Source: Thereva unica (taxonomy: Eukaryota; Arthropoda; Insecta; Diptera; Therevidae). Taken from it: a stretch of 64,000 nucleotides of DNA. Both the position numbers and the translations under genes were made by a program. The stretch is taken from assembly GCA_949987705.1 (NCBI GenBank), contig OX465286.1, positions 8,490,959 through 8,554,958 on the forward strand, written 5' to 3'. The notes below the pieces were generated by a model that saw only the letters and a list, made by a program, of their open reading frames with translations, was not told the DNA's origin and did no database searches. This document shows positions 9,941-20,611 of this stretch, one piece after another (within the stretch, counting starts at the first letter, position 1; each line of letters begins with the position of its first letter).

Positions 9941-11509
9941 CACTCACAGGCACAATTAACCGCCCACTCAGTAATTCTTGTAGTTTGTCTACAAACCGTC
10001 TAATTTTACGTAATTTTTATGGATGGTATGTGAAAGCAATCGTTGATAAATAAAAACAAATGAAAATGTAGCAAAAAAATTATTTAATAACATTTTATTC
10101 AACGAAATCGACTTTTTCGAGTCCCTTGTTGACTGAATATTTAAAAAAAAAAGGAAATTTTTTGTCATTTACTTCAAATTTAATAATGGGTGTTACCACC
10201 TCGAGCTCCATTGACTTCTTGAAGCCTGTTTGGAAGACCATTCATGACGTCCTGAATATCCGTCTGAGGGATATTGTACCACTCCTCTACCACAGCGGTC
10301 TTGAGCGCCCCTAAGGTAGTAAAAATTGGTACTCTTGCCCGAACACGTCTTTTGAGGTTGTCTCAAACGTGTTCGATTGGATTGATATCAGGACTACGCG
10401 CTGACCATGACAAAGTTTGAATATCGACCTCATTAAGGTATTGTGTGATAGATTGAGCGACGTGGCAACGTGCATTATCATAAAAATTAAAATTTAAATA
10501 AAATTTTCTCCAATAAATAGAGCAAACGGTACGACGTGATCTTGGAGAACTTCTTTCACGTACCTATGAGCGTTCACACTGCCCCTATCAAAAATGACAA
10601 GATCGGTACGAGCCTCATAAGAGATACCTCCACAAATCCATTACTGATCCACCTTGATAGCCCACTGTTTCGGTTATAGCGCAGGGAGCAAACCTCTCAT
10701 TTTTACGTCTGTAGACGCGCTGACGCCCATCTGGACCTTTTAAGGCTATTCTGCTGTCATCTGAAAATAGTACGTCCTTCCACTGCTCCATAGTCCAATC
10801 ACAATATTGTTGCGCAAAAACAAGTCTAGCTCTACGGTGCTGTGGGAGAAGTTGTGGAGCGCGAGCTGAACGAAAAGCCCTTAAATTTCTTTCTGCCAGT
10901 CTTCTTCTAATTGTGCGTTCACTTACACTAACATTCCTGACTTCAAACAGACGTGTGCGAGCTTCAGTAGCAGTGGAAAAGCGATCTCTCAACACGTTAC
11001 TGACAATAAAGCGGTCGTCTCGGGTGGAAGTGCAACGATTTCTGACTTGACCTGGTCTTCGGGTTTATAAGCCAGTCTCCCGATATCGTCTATTTGCATC
11101 CCGTACCGTTATTCGAGGTACATCGAGTATTAGAGCGATACGACGTTGACTGTACCCAGCATCAGCGAAGGCGACAGCCCTAGCTGCACTAGTTGCATCT
11201 ATCGGCATTTTTATGTTTTGAATCACCAAAAGGAATATTAAAGACACAAACTAAATAATTTTTAAACACTAGATGAAAAGATAAGCAGAAAAATGTAATC
11301 GCGGTAACGTGGCGGTAATTAGGTCAAACATTGAATAATTTTTGCAAAGGCTTCTGCGAAATAAATTTGAGACCCTATTCAAGGCCAACTGTTTATTTTT
11401 TTCTTAAATATCCACTCAATAAAAAACAAAGCCTGCGATATGCCATACTTAACGTAAATAAACAGGGTGACAGAAAGTGTAAGTGGGCGGTTAATTGTTC
11501 CTGTGAGTG
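9941..11509 (-). mobile_element. Tc1 element, full length, transposase disabled
   Basis: Inverted ends begin CACTCACAGGCACAATTAAC (left) and CACTCACAGGAACAATTAAC (right), flanked by TA (9939-9940, 11510-11511). The 1569-bp length and a single minus-strand transposase frame are typical of Tc1. It is inserted in the element at 8686-11661. Confidence 0.9.
10180..11208 (-). pseudogene. Tc1 transposase with DD34E motif, broken by stops and frameshifts
   Basis: From ATG at 11208 to TAA at 10180-10182 the span is 1029 bases, matching the usual length of about 340 residues. The N-terminal helix-turn-helix reads YSQRRIALILDVPRITVRDA. A second DNA-binding part reads VSERTIRRRLAERNLRAF. The catalytic motifs are FSDDSRI (first D), DNARCHVAQS (second D) and SPDINPIEHV (E), with 34 residues between the second D and the E, the Tc1 signature. 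Breaks are visible: a frame change between about 11065 and 10995, a stop after GGSVMDLWRYLL near 10615, another near 10495, and a TGA where Trp is expected after SPDINPIEHV near 10365. The enzyme would excise and insert the element at TA sites; this copy cannot. Confidence 0.88.
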
Positions 11510-11661
11510 TATATCAATCCGTAGCAAAAAAATCTAACCTTCCGTGACTGATTGCTCACTATTGGAAGTGTCCTCGAACCATCCCCCTTCCAAAAAAAAC
11601 CGCATTCTAGTAACTTTTTTTTAGACTTTTGGCCAGCTTTTTTGGATTTGGTCCCACTGTG

Positions 11662-12370
11662 CATTGGTGGTAAATTGAGGCATTAAATAAAAAAACAGAA
11701 AAACAGAAGATAGAAAAGAGGAAAATATACATTTAATAAAAAAAAAAATATTTATATATATATATCCATATCCCCCAAATTTTTTCATCCATAAAATTCA
11801 GTGTATAAACAGAATTCTATCTAGAATTAAAAATGAAATTTAAACTTAAAAAAAAAAAAAAAATTTATCTTTTAAATAATACTCTTCTGTTTAGAGAGAA
11901 AAAAATCTATATTAAGATATAAAAACATATAGAAGCGACGTCGCTGTTATAAACAAACAAATAAAACCAAACAATGCCAAATTCTAAAAGCATAAAAGAA
12001 TAATAAATAGAAAAATTAAAAAAATAAAAAAAAAACGCTGCAAAAGCTTGTACTAATTAAAAAGAAAAGAAAGTAAAAAAGAAAAAAGAAAACAGGAATC
12101 AAATGTTGGAAGGAAATGTACAAGATATTCTAGTAACAAATCTAAAATATCTTTTTGTTATTTGGAGGGTGGTTAGTAAAAGGAATACATATATATATAT
12201 AAAAAAAAGTAAATTTGTTTTAGAGAATGCGCTTTAAAATATTTAACTAAATAAAAACTTGTACTTTATGTAACAATTTGTGAAAGCGTACACACACACA
12301 TTTTGACATCCATTTCTTTTAGTGAGATATATTTGTTTTTCCATTTTTTTTTTCTTTTAAATTAAACTTA
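11662..12370. other. AT-rich intergenic sequence
   Basis: The stretch contains A-runs, a TA run near 11755-11768 and no open frame or structure of note. Confidence 0.5.
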
Positions 12371-12529
12371 GGGGTCGTCCATAAATTACGTTTTGCGTTT
12401 TTTCGACTCCCCCTCCCGCCCTTGGTGGGATTTCGTGAAATTTGGCTCGACCCCCTCCGTCCTCCCCCTAATCTCATGTGAATTTTTTCAAATTTTAAAA
12501 AATCTCGGGTATTTACACTTCTTTTTCTT

Positions 12530-12627
12530 CGATGGCTCTACAGCCCAATTCGAGCCTTGGCCTCCATCAGCTTCTTCCTCCAGACGTCTCTCTGCTCCGC
12601 AGCTTGTCTCCAGTTTCTTGTGTTGAG
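12530..12627 (-). pseudogene. LINE C-terminal fragment, distal half
   Basis: The minus strand reads NTRNWRQAAEQRDVWRKKL followed by EAKARIGL and a stop, the last residues of a LINE ORF2. The upstream half of the same fragment is at 13970-14105; the two are separated by the insertion at 12628-13969. Confidence 0.7.
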
Positions 12628-13969
12628 CAGTCACCGGCCCTAGCCCTTGTTGAGGGTGGAGCGAGATTGTCTTTGGGCGCCCTTTGGTCGACGCTTTCAC
12701 TTCACATAAATTGTATTTCTAGTTGACCTAGATAAAACTTTTTTCGAGCAGTGCCTGCCTGCCATTTTCTTACGGGATTATATCTCCCATTTAGCAAGCT
12801 TGGGCTGTTCTGAGTCCTGGACCAATCCGGCGGCTATCGCCTCCAGAAGACTTTCTTGCACGGTAACTAGTGGTTTCGTGGTCAGAAGAGTCTCCGGATT
12901 GTTAGTCGCAAGCATGCCGATTCTGTCACTTTCTGCTATTTGACAGAATGTCGTCTTTGGAGTCGTTCTAGACTTCAATATGGGTGCGTCCGACTTTTCT
13001 GAAGGCTTTTCAAACACTACGGCCAAAGCCTTCGCCCTTTTCGCCGCCTTTATGCCTTGGAGAACATCCAGAGGATCTAACCCTCTTCTTATTAAGAAAA
13101 TAGGTATCTCTTTCTTCCTCGGGGCCACGCAGACCCTACTAACCTCTACACGGGATTAGCCAGCTTCCAGATATCGCGTAAAACGTTTTGGGGCTGCGCC
13201 ACTCCGTCTTCTGAAAGCGGTAGTATTTTCGAGTCGCCTCTCCAATTAGGTGCCCTTACTTTCGCAGGAGATCTAAGGAGATCTCCCAATGAAGGAGTGA
13301 TCCCAACGTACTCCATCCCTGGGTTTACGGGCTCAGACTGTCCTTCCTGAAGAAGAATCCCGAAAACTCTCCTTCGCTGGGACCACACCATGATGCTTGG
13401 ATCCAAAAATATCTAACTGGCCTTGTAGGTCGCCTTTTGGAAGCTGTGGAAGCCCCAGAAACGTTTGGAGCGTTAAGAAGTGCTCCATCTTCAAAGGTTT
13501 TTTTTGAAGGTATTTCTATATTGATACCACGAGCTTGGCGAGAAAGGACGGTCGTCCATGGCAGAGCTCCGTATCACCATTGGAAGGCTAATTCAAACCG
13601 AAGTTCGCCTGGTATCCGCAGTCCATCGTTAGTAGTACATTCACTCAGTACCATTCATAACTTCAGCACGATTGTTTAAACATTAGGATTGCGGTTTTTA
13701 TCGAGCTTAGATCCGCCGTATTCAGTCTGCTCCATGAACCTCGAGCAGGATATGGTCTAAGGCCCTGTACGATCGGTCGTGGAGTCAGTGCTCCCTGCTT
13801 GTGCCGTGTTCGAGTAATACTGATGAGAACATAGACTTGGCTAGCTACTAACAACGCCCTCAAAAAGTGCCACCAAAATTTTATTTTTTGCTCGAAATGG
13901 GGTACTCCCCTTATACCACCTGGCGCCTAGAGCGACCGCTCCACTCGCTCTACCCTAGGGCCGGCGCTG
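12628..13969 (-). mobile_element. Member of the CAGCGCCGGCCCTAG family (copy 1)
   Basis: The left end (ACCGGCCCTAGCCCTTGTTG, GTGGAGCGAGATTGTC) and the right end (CGCTCTAGGCGCCAGG read inverted, then GGGCCGGCGCTG) match the two unlike ends of the copy at 27445-30898. No clear 8-bp duplication flanks this copy. It splits a LINE fragment. The interior carries minus-strand frames related to LINE ORF1 proteins. Confidence 0.7.
12778..13406 (-). pseudogene. LINE-ORF1-like protein remnant inside copy 1
   Basis: Two frames (13406-13146 and 13128-12778) hold wording such as GLDPLDVLQGIKAAKRAKAL and LTTKPLVTVQESLLEAIA. The block DRIGMLATNNPETLL followed by the TVQESLLEAI helix resembles the segment AVVLDNYPEGKLTEEQ...ICDAILTEV in the LOA-type ORF1 at 51434-52201 (DUF4780-like region). 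That resemblance is my reading by eye. Stops separate the frames. The same protein recurs in the copy at 27445-30898. Confidence 0.5.
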
Positions 13970-14105
13970 TGGCATCGGCCTTAATATTATCTTCCGACCT
14001 TAACCGTGGTTTGCCAACTGGTCTTTTGCCATCTGGTAGTAGATACATGGCTTTTTTTGGTATCCTTGAGTCATCCATTCTTTGGATATGACCGGCCCAA
14101 CGTAA
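13970..14105 (-). pseudogene. LINE C-terminal fragment, proximal half
   Basis: The minus strand reads LRWAGHIQRMDDSRIPKKAM and then GKRPVGKPRLR, the region after the reverse transcriptase in many LINE ORF2 proteins (LRW-GH-xRM and GRP-R motifs). It continues into 12530-12627 across the inserted element. Confidence 0.75.
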
Positions 14106-14109
14106 ACGT

Positions 14110-14844
14110 AATATAAAAGCTGATCCATATCTTAACATCCTCGGCGTGACTTTATCCAACGATTTGCGCTGGAATAACCACATACTCCAAGTCACCAAAC
14201 AAGCGTATCGGCTTCCTCAAGAGATGCAAGTTTCGCCTTCGTCCAGCCGCCTTGGCTACAATCTACAAGGCCTACATTTGGCCCCGCCTTGAATACAACT
14301 AGTATATATGGGCGGGCGCCCCCAAAACCACCTAGGCTTGGCTAGACAAAAAGGTGCAAAATCGCGCCTTCAAACTCAGTGGCGATAGCACCCTTTGATC
14401 CTCTATCGATCCTTTAAGCCCCCGTAGGAATGTAGCAGCGCTCAGCAAGTTTTACCGCTATTACCATAGCGACTGCTCCACTGAAATCAAAAACCTCCTG
14501 CCTACACGGCAACTTTTTTCCCGCAACACAAGACTAGCCAACTCGGTTCACCCCTTCACCCTGCAGCCCTCCCCTTCACGCACATTACGGTTTAGCAGTT
14601 CGTTTTTAAATAGAACAACTCGATTGTGGAACTGTCTTCCGCAGTCGGTGTTTCCGAGCTCATATAACATCTCAGAGTTCAAACGCAAGGTCCATCGACA
14701 TCTACTCATGCACCCTCCAGACTCCTAACCTATCCTATCCCATCTATCCTTCAGATCAAGCTTATTGCACCATGACTTGTACGACATGACGGACTAGTAG
14801 TATAAAGGGTGACTCCTAAGCTTAATCTTACCGCAAAAAAAAAA
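14110..14844 (+). mobile_element. Jockey-like LINE 3' end with poly(A)
   Basis: Plus-strand wording in shifted frames reads LGVTLSNDLRWNNHI, then YKAYIWPRLEYNQYIWAG, then TTRLWNCLPQSVFP, the C-terminal part of a Jockey-like ORF2. A 3' untranslated tail follows and ends in A10 at about 14835-14844. The tail matches that of the minus-strand LINE at 3495-4930, so they are one family. Several stops and frameshifts are present. Confidence 0.75.
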
Positions 14845-14845
14845 C

Positions 14846-15113
14846 CTAGCAGCTTAGCATGGGTCGAAAGTTTACATTCTTTGTATAAGTCATACAATTC
14901 GTGATTGTAGCGTATTCTCCATGCATTGTCTTCATTGATTGGGCCGTATATCCTTCGGAGAACCTTCCTCTTAAATATATCCAATTTGTCTGCGGATTTC
15001 TGGGAGATACTCCATGCTTCACATCCATACGTGGCTACTGTACGTATGATGGTTTTGTAGATTCTTATTTTGGTTTTTCTGTGGATGTCTCTGGATTTCA
15101 TTACTGGCAGTAG
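14846..15113 (-). pseudogene. LINE ORF2 C-terminal fragment (second family)
   Basis: The frame reads IYKTIIRTVATYGCEAW, LDIFKRKVLRRIYGP and WRIRYNHELYDLYKE, the conserved region downstream of the reverse transcriptase in RTE/CR1-type LINEs. It ends abruptly at both sides. Confidence 0.75.
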
Positions 15114-15494
15114 TGAGAAGTATGTTCTGTTCGCGGCGTTTATTCTTCTTTGTACGTCTTTTTTTTATCTGTAATTGTTTTTGTTAAGTGCCTTGTTTGG
15201 CAAATAAATAAATAAAAAAAGCTTAGTCGTGCCGGCCGACATCGTCTGACAGGCCACTGCCTGCCGGCGGCCTGTAAGTGAATGTGGGGTCTTTAGTGGA
15301 GAAACATGTTTTACTTAATTTAACACAATTTTCTCGCAATTTTACAATGTTTGTTTTCAAAAAAAAATAATTACGTGATATTTTCCGAAACCCCCCCCCC
15401 CCCCTCCCACCCCTCTCCGCCACGTGAGATTGGGTGAGATTCGGCTCGACCCCCTCCCCCCCCTAAACGCATCACGTAATTAATGGACGACCCC

Positions 15495-15641
15495 TTACTT
15501 GTCTAATTATTTCTCTCACCAGGATAAACAAATTGTACACAGCATTAACGTATAGTAAAAATATCATATCTATAACGAATTTCTTTTATATCTGTTGTTT
15601 TTTTTTTTAAATGAAATTTTAATCCATTTTCTAGAATATAC

Positions 15642-15692
<51 letters not shown>

Positions 15693-15911
15693 TTTTTTTT
15701 TTTTGTTACTTCCAATCAAAATAATTGATCTCTACAATTACTCTCCAAATAAAAATTATATTAAACATGTAAAATTTTTAGAACATTTCCCGCGCGTGTA
15801 ACACATCCTTTTTCCATGGATATTATCTATGTGCAATCGCAATATTAATTATATTTACAATCAAAACAAACAACAACATCAACAAAACAAAAAATATAAC
15901 TTATCACTTAA
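15495..15911. repeat. AT-rich spacer with (TA)n microsatellite
   Basis: A TA run of about 45 bases lies at 15643-15688. The rest is AT-rich, with no gene signal. Confidence 0.7.
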
Positions 15912-17122
15912 AGGTTGATTCGCACTATACGGAACGTCAACGTCACGTTACGGAGCGGCAACGGCACGTGAATTTTACTTTCGATTCGCACTTAAACGTC
16001 ACGTCAACGTTACGTGAATTTTGCAGTTCAGTCTAAAAAGAATTAAGGCTGTCCCGTCCCGTACCGTTTCGTATAAATATCAAAAGTCGGATTGAAAGTG
16101 TTCGTGGAAAAATAAGAGTGATTACAATGGACGATTCGGAACGGTGCGGAATGGAGAAGATGAGCAAATTCCATCTTTATACGAAAAGGTCGGAAGACAT
16201 GACCCACAAAAGTCATTTGATGGTCGGTAATTTAAAACATAAATATCAAAAACGAAAAATTAATTGAATTAGTGAAAACATATCCGGAAATTTCTAATAA
16301 TTCACTGTACATTTTATTGTTTCTGCACTCACTTCTTTAAAACTTGATATAGTTGTCCAAAACGGAATGAATAGGTTATATTGTAGCCAGTTATCGGCGC
16401 GGCGCGGTTCGAAACGGAATCATTCTACTCCAGCCTTTAGATAGAGCATTATCTTATTCCGCATAGTTAATTAAAATTGTTATTTGGAAATGCCAAAATG
16501 TAATATAATAAAAAGTTAGCATTAAGCTGGTAGTGTGCCAGTAAGAACAAATTATTTCTATAAACTGTTAAAGCCGCCAATAACAAAATATTTCTTAAAT
16601 TTCTCCGCACCATGTTTTCGAAATTAACAACAAGTTTGACTTAATTTGACAAACACTGAACTGCGTTGATTTCGTTATAAGACGCAGTGCCGTAATTTTT
16701 GACAAGCAGTAAAAAGCACTGCATACTGAACACTGCGTTGATTCTGTTTCATGCTTTAGTTTTGGATAAGGAAGAAGAAAATTTGCAACAAATCATACAG
16801 TTCTGAACCTTTTCAACTAAATTTTCATCTTCCATGATAAATTAATTTAATACAAAAAATGCTTGAAAAATTCGAATTTGCTTCCGTTACTACGTTCACA
16901 TTGAACAGAATAGATCAGTCACGTCAAGGCACGTCACGTCAAAATATAGTTTGAAACTAATCTTGACGTACCGTTACGTTGACGGTTCGTGACGTTCCAT
17001 ATATATGTGAACGTATAGTGCAAAACTCATTGAAGAATATTTTGACGTGCCGTTGCCGTTCCGTGACGTGACGTTGCCGTTCCGTGACGTGACGTTGACG
17101 TTCCGTATAGTGCGAATCGACC
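15912..17122. mobile_element. DNA element with long inverted ends and MADF remnant
   Basis: The ends read AGGTTGATTCGCACTATACG and, inverted, GGTCGATTCGCACTATACGG, followed by repeated ACGTCAACGTCACG blocks. TTAA occurs at both borders (15908-15911 and 17123-17126). Subterminal copies of the GACGTTCCGT motif are arrayed near 16980-17110. Inside, the + strand reads IPSLYEKVGRHDPQKSF and LIELVKTYPEISNN, reminiscent of MADF-domain proteins that accompany Harbinger-like elements, but broken by stops. Confidence 0.6.
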
Positions 17123-17668
17123 TTAAAAAGGAAATAATTTAAAAAAAAAAATAAAGCTTTGCTTTCAAAATTAAATTAAATAAAAAAAAAAAAACAAATA
17201 AATATATATAATATAAAAATTAATAAAAAAAAACATTAAAAAAACTGAGTCCAAGCAAAAAAACCTAAGAAAATATTTGAAAAAAAAAAAATAAATAAAT
17301 AAATTAATAAAATAAAATCTACACGGGAAAAATATAAATAAATTAATTTGTATAAGAAAAAAAACCAACTAAAAAAATAAAAACAAGAAAAATAAAAATG
17401 TAAGATGAAAAGATTGATAAAAGTAAATAATCATTAAAAAAAACGGAGAGGAGAAGGAAGAAAAATGTTTCAAATTTTGTATTATATACGTTACTGCTTT
17501 TTTATTATTATTATTTTTTATTTTTAAGAATTTTTTTTATCGTTTTTGTCATTTAAAAAAAAACACAATTTTTTTGTTATTTAATTTTTTTTAAGTCATA
17601 ACTTGTTTTTATTTTGCTTACTATTATTATTATTATTATTAAATTACATTTATTATTATTATAAAGTA

Positions 17669-17702
<34 letters not shown>

Positions 17703-17720
17703 GTGTATTTATGTACACTA
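17123..17720. repeat. AT-rich spacer with (ATT)n tracts
   Basis: The stretch is dominated by A- and T-runs, with ATT triplet repeats at 17620-17640 and 17670-17702. I see no coding signal. Confidence 0.6.
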
Positions 17721-17904
17721 CCGTGCAAAAGTATAAGGACATCATTGAAAAAATCTATTTTTTAAGTTTGTCACTGTTTTTTATTGTGTATCTTGTATAT
17801 AAACTAGAAAATAAACTATTTTGTTATGATTTATGTTAATTAAATGCAAATTTTGTAAAGCAATATTTAAAAATACCGAAAATGTCACGACAAGTCAAAT
17901 CAGG

Positions 17905-18153
17905 GGCCGGTTCGTGTATGTCGAAAACGAAAATTTTTTTTCGTCTCGGGTTCGCGTAAGTCGAAAAAATTGAAAATTTTCGTCTGAAGCCGACGAAAGG
18001 CACTCGAAAGGTCTTGGGCTACCGAGTTTTTGCTTTAGGACACGAACAATTTTCTTTCGACCTACGCGAACGCTAAAATTTTCGTCGACAAAATTTTCCG
18101 GCTTCAATTTTTTTTTCGTGCGATTATCGTCGTTCGCCATACACGAACCGGCC
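17905..18153. mobile_element. GGCCGGTTCG MITE, copy 1
   Basis: The 249-bp element has inverted ends beginning GGCCGGTTCGTGTATG. The flanking pentamers are tcagg (17900-17904) and ccagg (18154-18158). It lies in the 3' non-coding part of the Tc1 element. Confidence 0.8.
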
Positions 18154-18279
18154 CCAGGTTTTTTTCATCAATGTGTCAACCTCGTGCTTTGATGATTGCA
18201 GCACAAATTTTCGGAAGCCTTTCGACCAATTTTTGAAGTGTTTCAGTTGCGAGATTGTCTCAAGCCACTTTTAGACTTC

Positions 18280-19530
18280 GAACAGCTGGTTTTCGCTGAT
18301 CCCGTGCATGTTTTTCACCTGACGGTCGAGCTCATCCCATTATAATTTGATCGCGTTCACGTCAGGGGATTGCGGCGGCCAATCCATGATTTTGAGCACA
18401 CCTTCCTCTTAATTGGACCGTAGATAGTTCATGCACAGACGGGAGGTGTGCTTGGGATCATTATCTTGTTGAAAGATAAATCCGTTGCCGATCGAGCTAA
18501 CGCCACATGGAATGGCACTTCGTTGAAGAATATTGTGACAATATTCCTTCCGCATTATTCCTTCGATTTTGACCAGTTTTCGTAGCTGTAACACCCCCAG
18601 ACCATAACGGAGCCTCCGCCATGTTTAACTGTTGGCGCAATACATTGGGGATTATACCGCTCATCTTTATTTCGACGAACATACTGACGACGCCTGGGGC
18701 CAGTTCGTGTATGGCGAACGACGATAATCGTACGAAAAAAATTGAAGTCGAAAAATTTTGGCAATGAAAATTTTAGCGATCGCATAGGCCGAAAGAAATA
18801 TTTTCGTGTTCTCGATAGAAACCACAATATTGAAACACGAAAAATGTTACCAACAACTGCTGTAAAAATATACAACAATTTAATATTTGAAAATTATTAT
18901 CTTAATAATGCAAAAACTCCATAACCCAAGAGCTTTCGAGAGCCTTTCGTCGGTTTCAGGCGAAAATTTTCAATTTTTCGAACACGAGACAAAAAAAATT
19001 TTCGTTTTCGACAAACACGAACCGGCCCCTGGATTCAAAAATCTCGAACTTTGATTCATCGGTCCATAACACAGATTTACACTGATCTACTGACCAATCT
19101 TTATATTTTTTAGCGAACAATAATCTTTTCTGTTTGTTTTGTGATCGTAGAAGTGGTTTTTTCACAGCCACATGACCAAAATATCCCTTCTCTCGTAAAC
19201 GAAGTTTAACAGTATCCACAGAAATTGGGTTCGTCAGGGTTTCGTTGATTTCGGCACGAATGTCTGGTGCTGTTTTGAACTGATTTTGCTTCCTCAGCAA
19301 TAAAATGTGTCGATCATCAGCTGGATATGTTTTTCTAGGTCGGCCAGAGCGTTTTCGATTAATATTTGAGTTGGTTTCGGCGAACTGCTTCAACGCAGTT
19401 TCAACTCCATACTTTGTTTGAAACACTAACAATATTTGCAATTTCACAAAATGTTTTGCCCACTTTTTTCTAAAAAGATATTTGAGAACGTTTTTCAAGT
19501 GAAATTTCCTTTTTACGAGCCATTTCCAGC
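18280..19530 (-). pseudogene. Tc1-like transposase with DD38 spacing, broken
   Basis: The DNA-binding part ends with the GRPR-type motif KRSGRPRKTY. A second helix-turn-helix follows (PISVDTVKLRLREKGYFG). The first catalytic residue is in SVLWTDESKFEIFES, where coding is interrupted by a MITE at 18698-19027 and then resumes as RRQYVRRNKDERYN, IAPTVKHGGGSVMVWGC, and the second catalytic D in FQQDNDPKHTS. A stop follows RSN. The third motif reads SPDVNAIKL, with Lys where Glu is expected, then a stop before WDEL. There are 38 residues between the second D and that Lys, rather than 34. Loss of the third acidic residue and the stops mean it is dead. Confidence 0.82.
18698..19027. mobile_element. 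GGCCGGTTCG MITE, copy 2, inside the transposase frame
   Basis: The 330-bp element has inverted ends (GGCCAGTTCGTGTATGG left, GGCCGGTTCGTGT right) and a perfect flanking pentamer cctgg (18693-18697 and 19028-19032). Removing the insert with one pentamer restores an open ESRRRQYV reading across the junction, which fixes the duplication at 5 bp. Confidence 0.88.
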
Positions 19531-19943
19531 TATTACAATCGGTTTTGCGCATTTAAATAACGACGGGAATGAATTTAGACAGTTCTAGTGGACTCACTCG
19601 TTTTTTTTTTTGACAGGCACTCAAATGATCCAGAATGACTGTTTAAGACATTAACACCCTAATTTATACCGTTTGAAATAAACTAATAGTTATTATATTT
19701 GAAATTACAGCGCAAAAATGATGCTACTTAAAAAGAAGAATTTTTGGTTCCTTCATAACTCCATCATTTTGACTAATAATAATTCGCTAGTTTAATGCAA
19801 ATTTATGTGAATCATAACAAAATAGTCTATTTTCTCGTTTTTATACAAGATTTAATCATAAAATGCTGTTGAACACAATAAAAAAAACAATCACAAACTC
19901 AAAAAATCAATTATTTCGATGATGTCCTTATACTTTTGCACGG

Positions 19944-20611
<668 letters not shown>

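Larger units (their letters stand above)
8686..11661. mobile_element. DNA transposon with CACAGTG termini (Transib- or CMC-like), hosting a Tc1 element
   Basis: The two ends are inverted repeats of about 37 bp beginning CACAGTGGGACCAAATCC. The flanking pentamers are cgttg (8681-8685) and cattg (11662-11666), 4 of 5 identical, compatible with a 5-bp duplication as in Transib. Inside the left end a block (GGTCGCTAGTGACGAATCCG and relative) is repeated at 8757-8810 and 8888-8940. No transposase of its own is readable. Removing the Tc1 element at 9941-11509 leaves about 1.4 kb, so it is non-autonomous. Chapaev/CMC elements also begin with CAC, so the family is not settled. Confidence 0.65.
12371..15494. 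mobile_element. DNA transposon with GGGGTCGTCCAT ends, host to several insertions
   Basis: The left end GGGGTCGTCCATAAATTACG is mirrored at the right (CGTAATTAATGGACGACCCC), and both are flanked by TTA (12368-12370 and 15495-15497). A 3-bp TWA duplication points to PIF/Harbinger. A pyrimidine-rich stretch with long C-runs lies inside both ends (12410-12470 and 15390-15465). The centre is filled by LINE fragments and a member of the CAGCGCCGGCCC family. No transposase of its own is seen. Confidence 0.7.
17721..19943 (-). mobile_element. Tc1-like element with two nested MITE copies
   Basis: The ends read CCGTGCAAAAGTATAAGGAC on the left and the same inverted on the right, flanked by TA (17719-17720, 19944-19945). 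A minus-strand transposase fills the interior. One copy of a GGCCGGTTCGTGTATG MITE sits downstream of the coding part and another inside it. Confidence 0.88.
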
